A stretch of DNA of 34,769 nucleotides, taken from assembly GCA_021464525.1 (NCBI GenBank), contig JADRCO010000395.1, forward strand, positions 1-34,769. Reading direction: 5' to 3'. The first letter of the stretch is position 1, and each line of letters starts with the position of its first letter. The DNA comes from Rhizophagus sp. LPA8_4_AMF. Its lineage: Eukaryota; Glomeromycota; Glomeromycetes; Glomerales; Glomeraceae. A program made the position numbers and the translations under genes. Below the pieces are notes generated by a model. It was not told where the DNA came from. It searched no databases and saw only the letters and a program-made list of their open reading frames with translations. Below are positions 21,301-29,608 of the stretch, piece by piece.

Positions 21301-24104
21301 CTTCATTATAATCATTAGAATTAATATACGTGTATATTAAAGGTTGCCCTCTATATAAATTCATTTTCAATTCTCCATCTTCAGCGATAATAGCTCGTAT
21401 ACTTGGCCGTATATTTACTTCAGTTAAATTTATTGCATGATTCAACTTAAATTGTCTAATGATTTGTTCACTTGAGCTTTTAGTAATATTCTTCAAAGCA
21501 CGTGATGACGATTGATCGGACATTTCTTCGTAATCCAAGTCCATGAAATTATCATTATTCTCCGCAGTATTTTTCTTTGAAGTACATGATGATGACTGAT
21601 CGAACATTTCATTATAATTTAAGATCACATTACTGAAGCTATAAGTTATTTGAGTATGTTGTTCATTACCTCTTTCAGCCGCTTTTTTATATAATTCCAA
21701 TGCTTTAATTTCATTTTTTTCGGTTCCTATTCCAAATTGATAACAATATCCAAGATTACTTATTGAACTAACATGACCTCTATCGGCTGCTAATTTGCAA
21801 AATGCAAAGGCCATAATCTCACTCTTTTTAGTCCCTATTCCATATTGATAACAATATCCAAGCATAAACATCGAATTAATATGATCTTTATCGGCTGCTT
21901 TATTATACAATTCAAATGCTTTATTCTCATTTTTTTCGGTTCCGATACCATAATAATGACATTCACCAAGTTGATATATTGAATCAAATATGACCCTTTT
22001 CAGCTGCTTCCTTAAATAATTCAAATGCTTTAATTTCGTCTTTTTCAGTCTTAATTCCATGTTGATAGCTTTTCCCAAAATTATCCATTTCTCTTTCAAC
22101 TACTTCATATAATTCGAGTGCTTTGGTTTCATTTTTTTCAGTTCCTATTCCATGTTGATAACAATACCCAAGATCATACATTGAATATGTATGGTCTCCT
22201 TCAGCTAATTCTTTATATAATCCAAATGCCATAATTTCATCTTTCATGGTCCCAATTCCACGTTGATAACATTCTCCAAGATTATACATTGAAGTAATAT
22301 CACCTTTTTCAGCTGCTTTTTTATATAATTCAAATGCTATAATTTCATCTTTTTCAGTTCCAATTCCATGTTGGTAACAATATCCAAGATCATTTATTGC
22401 ATTGATATCACCTTTTTCAGCTGCTTCTTTATACATTTCAACTGCTTTAATTACGTTTTTTTCGGTTCCTATTCCATAAAAATAGTATTCTCCAAGTTGA
22501 TATATTGACTTAATATTTCCTTTTTCAGCTGCTTCTTTATATAATTCAAATGCCATAATTTCATCTTTTTCAGTTCCTATTCCTTGTCGGAAAAATTCAC
22601 CTAGGAGAATAATATTTTCCGGTTTATCCTGTTTATCAATATTAACTGATAAATAATTAAATATTTCATTTTCATTGTTATTATTTGATGTAATATACTG
22701 ATTAATTAACAGGTTAAAGTTATCTTTATTAATACCCCCTTCTTGAAGAAATTTTTCGTACATCCTATTAATAAGTACTTCTATTTCCATAGTATTATGT
22801 TTGTCAGTTTCACCATTTTCATTCAGTAAAACCTCTAGTGATTTCAGGTCTGAAAGTACTTCATGAATATTTGGTCTATCGTTTGGATTACTTTGCAAAC
22901 AACCTATATTATTTTTAAATTAAAAAGAATATCAATATTATAATAAAATAAAAAAAAATAAATAAATATTAATAAATTTTAAAGAATAAATAATAAGTTA
23001 CTTGTATAAATATCAACATATTTATTGGCCATCCCAGGTACTGAGTTTTCGCTTTGTGGATGGGATTCAAACGGTAATCGTCCAGATGATATTTCCCATA
23101 GAAGCACGCCAACACTATATACGTCCGATTTCTTATTTGCTTTATAACATTGCTTATTATTTGTTTCTTCAAAAAGTAGTGGATCAATATAAGGCAACAT
23201 TTCAATAACTTCCTTGACAGGACTTGACACTTCATCTAATCTACGTGAAAGACTAAAATCGGCTAATTTGATCTTATTCTGATGAACAAATATATTCATT
23301 GAATTCTAATTTTATGGAGGTGAAATGAACGTCAATAATAATATTTAATGAATAAAAATTTAAAACAAAATACTTACCAAACCACAGTGAATGATATTCT
23401 TTAGATGTAAATATGAAACTGTATCAGAAATTTGTATAGCAAATTGTAACTTAATATTTAAATCTAATTTATCGAAATTTTCTTTTAAATAATTTCTCAA
23501 TGTACCACCGTCCGCATATTCGAGAATAAGAGAATAATCCGAGCCATTATTATATTCATTATCTGGAAATACGATAACATATTTATTAGTAATGAAATTT
23601 TGTTTAATGTGATATTCATGTAACCAACGTTTATCGAAGTGATAAAAGGAATTGTTTGTGAAAAAAAAGTGTATACATCATAAATACCAAGATGACCCCA
23701 TTTGATTTAATTGCTACTTACTTCTTCTTTTAGTGATACCAACAAACTTAATAATATTCGCATGTAAATGAATTTCGTGTAATAATTGTATCTAAAAAAA
23801 AATTGCGGTTAACAGTTAACTTTATTTTTGTTTTTTTTTTTTTTTGATAAATAACAAATATCTTTTTCTTTTTATTTACCTCATTAACAATTTCTTTCAT
23901 AAATGTACCCTTAAAAGATTTTAAAGTAACAACGGTATTGAAACTTTCCCAATTTGTTTTATACAAAACATAAACCGTTCCCTCACTTATAAATTCTTGA
24001 TTTTGAAATTCACTACGTTCATGATAAATAAGATAACGATTCTTAATTCCATTCTCAATCCATTGAATTGATTTATCCGTATCAGTATTAGAACTACTTG
24101 CCAT
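18368..24104 (-). CDS. pseudokinase - Sel1 repeats - MACPF-like - coiled-coil protein (two apparent frameshifts)
   Basis: Exons on the minus strand: 24104-23880, 23791-23722, 23562-23378, 23305-23002, 22903-19317, 19236-19145 and 19021-18570; all borders are GT...AG with matching phases. Residues 1-275 form a kinase fold: VVTLKSF keeps the ATP lysine, but the glycine loop is degenerate, HRD reads HCG (IIHCGLNSMN) and DFG reads DFS, so it should be catalytically dead. The C-lobe ends CLQSNPNDRPNI. Nine Sel1-like repeats follow, then a module closely related to the MACPF-like part of the gene at 7935-12809 (GHFLARKFLAGGQLFIKDF, NEYGNLFPQRIILGR). Two more exons add a Lys/Glu-rich, probably coiled-coil tail. 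One extra T at 21986-21988 breaks the frame inside the repeats. Near 18600 another one-base shift stops the tail at 18570, while the other frame continues to 18368. Either may be a sequencing error or a real lesion. About 1,640 residues if intact. Confidence 0.7.
21665..22625 (-). repeat. array of nine Sel1-like repeats
   Basis: Each unit is about 36 residues with a core such as GYCYQHGIGTEKDEIKAFELY followed by AAEKG. The nine cores read GEFFRQ, GEYYFY, GYCYQH, GECYQR, GYCYQH, GKSYQH, GECHYY, GYCYQY and GYCYQF. The sixth is shortened after EVVERE. DNA units are also alike (for example TTCCAATTCCATGTTGATAAC variants), which makes the array prone to slippage. Sel1 arrays normally serve as protein-binding scaffolds. 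Confidence 0.85.
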
Positions 24105-24502
24105 TTTTTAAAAAGAATTTTATGAAATTTGATCCAAAAAATTTATGATCATAAATTAAAAAAATCTCAAATCATGTGATGTTCTCCATGATATCCATTT
24201 TTCGCTTTTTTCGGTTGGTGAATCTGTGTATCGTTGCAAAACATGGTCATGTTATCATATGTCCCGACACCGTATTGCTGTAATTGTAATGCACATCCGT
24301 CGATCCGCAAAATGCATATGATGATATCCTATTTTTGTTTATTAATCATAGTGGTTGTACAAAACTTTATAGTTTAGTATCGCTATTTTCGGTTTTATAA
24401 TCGATTATATAAACGCCGAATGTTACAAATAAGTATTAATATTGAAAATCGAAAAAAAAAATAAGAAAAATCAAAAAAAAAATATTAATAAACTTTTTAA
24501 AA
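24105..24502. promoter_or_regulatory. 398-bp bidirectional promoter region of cassette 2
   Basis: The region separates the start codons of the pseudokinase-MACPF gene (24104, minus) and the stand-alone MACPF-like gene (24503, plus). TATATAAA at 24406-24413 lies 90 bp upstream of the plus-strand ATG and could be a TATA box. A-rich leader sequence precedes the plus ATG. No TATA-like site is evident for the minus gene. Confidence 0.5.
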
Positions 24503-26566
24503 ATGTCTTCCGATTCTAATACAGTAGCTATTAACGTAAAAGTTATTAAAACTCTAGGCCACCTTCCATCACAAAGGCTCAAACTTTGCTTTTTAAATTT
24601 AAAAAATAATTTATCAGATATTCGCAAAGAACTTAAAAAATCTAGAATAATTAATGATACGTTACTTTTTACAAAAAAAGTATCTAGTGAATTTAGTGAA
24701 GTAGTACGTGAAGATGAAGTAAATTGTTCATTAGAACAAATCATAGATAAAGTAGTTAATGATAACAATTCAACTGATATTTTCTTATACCTAATGAAAA
24801 ATTCAATTCCTAATTGGGATATTTTGAATGATAAATGTAAATTAGATTATGGATGTACTATGAGTTTTGATGGAATTAAGAGAGCTAATAAAAAAGCATT
24901 TACGATGGGGAATTGTGATTTAACTGATATCGGTGGTAGAGGATATAAAAAAGATAAACTTGAATTCGAATCAAAAGAAGATTGGATGAAAAAAACAAAT
25001 TTGTTTGTTAATTCTGATGATATTAATGTAAATAGTTTTATATCAGCTGGAATTTCATATTCACAAGATGAAAGTTTTAATGAAGAAGTTAAGTCAGTAT
25101 ATAAATATACGGAACTTGAAAAAGCATTATTAAATTTTTATAATTATTTAAAACCAACTGAAGAGTTCATTAAAGCAGTGAATGACGCCATTATATCTGA
25201 AAACCCTAGAGACGAATTTAAGGAAATTATTAAGGAATATGGCCAATTTATTCCAACTAAAGTTATTTTGGGAGGAAGAGTTTATTTTAAAGATGTCAAA
25301 GAGTCATCAAACAATTCAACGAGTAATGTAGTTTCCGTGAATATAAGAAATATGGGACGAAATTATAATAATAATAAAAAATTTTCAAAGTTTTATGAGT
25401 TTAATCACATAAAATTACTTGGAGGAAAACATCCCGATGGAAAAGATTTTGATGAGAATGCCGAAAAAGATTGGATCGAATCTTTGAATGATTATCAAAA
25501 TTGGGAGTGTATAGAATGCAGGAATCCTATTAGTATATTTCAATTTCTACCTGATGATTTACGTAAAAGGTCCTTTATATCTATTGGGAAAAAAATCCTT
25601 TATACAAGTACTGAATATTGTGACTATTTTTTATATGAACCTGGAAGACACCGACATTTTGAATTAAAATTAAATAGTTTTCCATCTCATATATCAAGAA
25701 TTATTCAAAAAAATAAAGATGCTGATTGTGATATCTTTGCAACTGCCATTGATACTGAAGATTCAAAAAATATTTTTTTTAACTGTAAAATTTTTCATGA
25801 TCAAGAAGGAAAACCAAGTGTTATTATCAATGGCATTCAAAAGGAATTTCAATTTCATCGTCGTAAATATAAATTGAAAGTTGGTTTGACGATTATTGGT
25901 TATGATGTTGATTTTAGTTTCATTCTTTCTGATACTAGCGTAGAATTAATAAAAAAGGAATACGATTCATCTAATCAACGTGAATTTGGTAGTATAAATT
26001 TACCACTTGAACATGATTTAATTCCAAAAAACATTCCTTTTTTTGGAATTCCTATATTAAGTAATTTGGATTCTTCAAATGACTCTCTTGTTATTGGGCA
26101 TAATTATACTCGATTAGATATGGAAAGTAAATTTAGATTAGATGCTTTTTCTTATTGTTCAAGAAAAAATTGTTTTGTTAGATTACCTAAATTTACTTTT
26201 TGCACTCTTATTATCTCGAATATTCCTACTTCTCTTACCTATGAATTACGTCAATTTGAATTTCCTACTTCTACTTCTCGTATCTATAGATTTTCTACTA
26301 TTTCAGATATATTTCAAAATAAACCATATATTAAACTTACAGAAGGAATATTCGCTCGCCAACCTATTAATAATTTAGATCCAAAATGCGTTAGCTTAGT
26401 TTTATCAGGAGATAATAATTACATTCCCATTTATTTAAATCAAAGTAGAGCCCAAATTACCATAGAACATGTTGAATGTAGATGCAATAAATCCTGTACT
26501 ATTTGTAAGGAAAAAACCTTAAAAATATCAGATAATGCTTCATGTGTGATTTTTTCTTTAAGGTAA
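24503..26566 (+). CDS. stand-alone MACPF-like protein 2
   Basis: 687 codons without introns; the ATG sits after an A-rich leader (TTTAAAAATGTC). It is collinear with the gene at 2802-5042 over its whole length. Shared blocks include LDYGCTMSFDGIKRANKKAF (about residues 113-132), YGQFIPTKVILGGRVYF (about 245), GGKHPDGKDFDE, NPISIFQFLPDDLRK, and DADCDIFATAIDTED. It lacks the charged insert of the other copy. At the C terminus CRCNKSCTIC is kept but the final CxxC of the paralogue reads CVIF, so any zinc site is altered. No signal peptide or transmembrane helix. The YG...GG block spacing resembles MACPF/perforin proteins, but without the usual His the pore-forming role is unproven. It is transcribed away from the pseudokinase-Sel1-MACPF gene. 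Confidence 0.85.
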   Translation: MSSDSNTVAINVKVIKTLGHLPSQRLKLCFLNLKNNLSDIRKELKKSRIINDTLLFTKKVSSEFSEVVREDEVNCSLEQIIDKVVNDNNSTDIFLYLMKNSIPNWDILNDKCKLDYGCTMSFDGIKRANKKAFTMGNCDLTDIGGRGYKKDKLEFESKEDWMKKTNLFVNSDDINVNSFISAGISYSQDESFNEEVKSVYKYTELEKALLNFYNYLKPTEEFIKAVNDAIISENPRDEFKEIIKEYGQFIPTKVILGGRVYFKDVKESSNNSTSNVVSVNIRNMGRNYNNNKKFSKFYEFNHIKLLGGKHPDGKDFDENAEKDWIESLNDYQNWECIECRNPISIFQFLPDDLRKRSFISIGKKILYTSTEYCDYFLYEPGRHRHFELKLNSFPSHISRIIQKNKDADCDIFATAIDTEDSKNIFFNCKIFHDQEGKPSVIINGIQKEFQFHRRKYKLKVGLTIIGYDVDFSFILSDTSVELIKKEYDSSNQREFGSINLPLEHDLIPKNIPFFGIPILSNLDSSNDSLVIGHNYTRLDMESKFRLDAFSYCSRKNCFVRLPKFTFCTLIISNIPTSLTYELRQFEFPTSTSRIYRFSTISDIFQNKPYIKLTEGIFARQPINNLDPKCVSLVLSGDNNYIPIYLNQSRAQITIEHVECRCNKSCTICKEKTLKISDNASCVIFSLR

Positions 26567-27316
26567 ATTTAATTTAATCATTAGTTTTCTGTTGCTTTCA
26601 AAGTTATGCTAAATCAACAAAATTTTTATTATTAGTAGTGATGCCAATTTAACTGAAACTGAACGATAAAATAGTTTTAACAATTATAGTTTTAGTTTCA
26701 GCTGGTTGTTGCAACTAGTTTTATACTATAAAGGTTTAATAATAGTTTGTTAAAATCTATGTTAAAGTTAAAATTAGCTTATATATGTATAAAGTGTGTT
26801 AGTTTTGATGAGGAAATCTAAATTAAAATACTTGGAAAATTAAATCGTTATTGTTTAAATAGCATCTATTGTATGTAAATCTTAGTGATTTAACAATCCA
26901 ATTAATCACCAGTTAAGTCGCTATGAAGAGTTGTAAATTATATCTATCTATTTTACTTATTATGTTTTATTTTATTTTTTTAATTAAGGCTATTATAATA
27001 ATAAAGTGATAAAATCATTTTTTTTTTTTAACGAAGTCAAATTTTATTACTATAAAAGGAAATTAAGAAAAATTACAAAAAAGGAAAGGATCTACATTAT
27101 ATAACATTTAGTAAAGAACACGATCAAACTAAACTATAATATTATTAGGGACTTAAGATTTAATGTTCAACACAACTATCTACCATCCTGCACACCCAAA
27201 TAGGTTCATTAAACTACCTGCAAAACTACTACTATTCATATGGACTTTGGTAATGTTATATATTTCCACACCTCAACACCTATAACTACTACGACTATAT
27301 AAAAATAAAAGTAAAA
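26567..27316. other. intergenic, no gene seen
   Basis: AT-rich spacer downstream of MACPF-like gene 2. TAGTGATGCCAATTTAAC near 26636 resembles a hAT terminal sequence but no partner end was found. No coding frame is convincing. Confidence 0.35.
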
Positions 27317-28200
27317 CTATGAAACACTACCATAATCAATAATATTATAGTAATCTATTGTATTTCCTCCAAAATGAATATGATTTTGAAGACTTTGTAA
27401 ACTAGTATATTTCTTATTTTTTTTTGATATTCCCTTTTCATTAATAAATTGTTCTTTATCAAAATATTGTTTTTTAACATCTTTATCTATACCTAAATTT
27501 TGATCTATTTCTTTTAACTTGTTACAATATACTTTCGAAAAATAATAGATTTGTCTAAGATTTTATTCCTAAAATTATAAGATAATTATTCTATCTTTGA
27601 TTTCTAAATGTTTGAAAAAAAAAATACTTAAATTACACAAAAAGAAACCTTTAATCAAATCTATGAAAGTAATGTGTTCCTCTGATATATCAATTTCTCA
27701 AATATTATCTATATCTTTAATTAGTTCAAGAGTAATATGATTTATGGGATCTAAATAATTTATTAATTTCTTGAAACAATCAATCTTGTAAACCAGAAAT
27801 TAAAGTTTGCATATTATCTCGTCTTTTTAACAGATCTAAATATGATTAAAATTTTCTTTTTCTTCCTCACACATAGGACATAGTCTATCATTACATAGTA
27901 AAAATAATGTCTTTTTTATTTGTTTAATGCATCTATCATCATTTGAATTTTACATCTTCTTATCTTTGATTCTTTAAAATCAGTATATAGTTTTTGTTTT
28001 TCTCCTTTAAAATTATTAAAAAATATTGACCAATCTATTTCTATTTTCCTATATTTATCATTCCTGTTTAAACTTTAAATTGATAAATTTTTCTAAATTT
28101 TTAATATTAGTAGTTAAGGTTAACATCTTTCTTAATGATTTTTCTATAACTATGCCATTCACTTGGGTATCCATGGAAGATCTTCAAATTTTTGATCATT
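27317..28200 (-). mobile_element. decayed LINE-like retrotransposon 3' fragment
   Basis: Minus-strand reading, interrupted by frameshifts and stops, gives LLCNDRLCPMCEEEKENFNH followed two codons later by IC. This is a CPxC...H...C knuckle of the type found at the C terminus of jockey/Tad-like non-LTR retrotransposons. Upstream peptide KESKIRRCKIQMMIDAL fits the same region. Downstream an open 80-codon stretch (LKEIDQNLGIDKD ... NIIDYGSVS) ends at TAG 27317-27319 and may belong to the same element. No reverse-transcriptase motif is visible, so the assignment rests on the knuckle pattern. Confidence 0.4.
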
Positions 28201-28293
28201 ATGTGCTAAAGAAACTATATTAACGATATAGGAATTTCCTTTTGTTATTGGGACTTTTTTTATATAAATTTACTAATACTTTTTTTCTTTTAG

Positions 28294-29010
28294 AAACAGG
28301 TCGAGCAAGCACGACTTGCTGAAAACAAAAATTGTTTTCAAGAAAGGTACACGATGACGATACTAGAAGCAAGGAAAAGAATATTCAAAAAGATGAACAA
28401 GAAATTTATCAATTCGTATTAATAAAAGAGAATGGACGAATCAGAGAAATCAGAAAGTAATAATGCCGAGAAAAAAATAATAATAATAATAAGAAAAGAA
28501 TTCTTTATGATAACTATTCTAGCTATCTAAAATTTAAAATAACACTCTAATCAATTAATTATCTCTTTTAATATTATAAAAACTTTTTGGTTCAGATATA
28601 TATAGCATTGATATACCTTGTATTTTGAACATTTGTATTTCGAGTGTAATGATAGGAGCTTATCCTGGTCATGTTAAATCAACATAATAAAAAAAAGAAA
28701 TTGGGTCGAGCGATGTGCTTACTGCTGCAGCACGGTAAGCGTTCATCTTTTTTTTCTTTGATAATTTTTTTTTTCCATTAATTTTCTTATTAAGATGGTT
28801 TTTTATCTTCATTTAATTAAAAAATTTTTTATCATTATTATAAATTTTTTTTTTTCTTTAAACTTTAAGGACGGCTCCTGAACTGGACTTCGGACTGAAA
28901 CTAGAATTGTATGTAAGGGAGAGTGGTGGCTTCTTTTAATTAAGAATTGTGCCTAATGAAAAATTTTCTCTTCTTTTTGTAGGAACCGTAATAATTTTCT
29001 CCTAAAAATA
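28294..29010 (+). other. possible small exons of an unidentified spliced transcript
   Basis: Four short, relatively GC-rich islands have splice-like borders in AT-rich surroundings. The first starts after TTTTTTCTTTTAG (about 28294, AAACAGGTCGAGCAAG). A second ends CAGCACG before GTAAGC (28734/28735). A third spans 28870-28908 between TTTAAG and GTATGT. The fourth begins after CTTCTTTTTGTAG at 28983. A coding-like frame lies in the first (KNIQKDEQEIYQFVLIKENG), but upstream and downstream stops prevent a clean protein. It could be a noncoding RNA, a decayed gene, or part of a repeat. Confidence 0.25.
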
Positions 29011-29608
29011 GACTTTTAACCAGACGTAGCATACAAGACCTTATACGTGTAATGACGCTATAAGTATATGATAAGTTGATTTATTTGGTATTAATGTGTT
29101 ACTTTTGCTAATAGACAAGTATAACTCTATTTCTCTTCGGTCTTTATTAATTATTAGTCAGAAGCTCCCTGTTTTATTAAACGTTTACTTGTTTTCATTT
29201 CTTAGATAATCTAAGTATTTGTACTACCGTTAAATAAATTTTATGATGATTTTAATAATTCCATTCTTATTACGTAATTTCCTTTATGTGCATTATTAGA
29301 TAGATTGAGAACGACTAGTAACTCTTGTAATAAAACTCATCCTATTGATTTTATGAATTTTAATTTAAAGGAAAGAATTTTATTCCGCCATATGAAGTGA
29401 CAAACCCTTTCTTTTTTGATCGAGTTTTCATTAAAAAAATATTTATCGAAACAAATGGTAATATATTATATATATATTAACATCGAAAGAAAATAACTCA
29501 TCGGTTCGACTCTAAAAATAGCGCGTATCGTATGTGTCTAGTAAGAAAAATAATAATGATAAACTCTTTCCCCTTGTTTGTTTTCCCCCCTTATTTTACA
29601 CGTCACCT
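29011..29608. other. intergenic, no gene seen
   Basis: Short spacer between the possible exons and the multicopper oxidase. It should contain the oxidase 3' UTR near 29590. No other feature is supported. Confidence 0.35.

Noticed and set aside
28026..28223. 65-codon plus-strand open frame
   Set aside because: Overlaps the minus-strand LINE-like fragment and has no domain resemblance.
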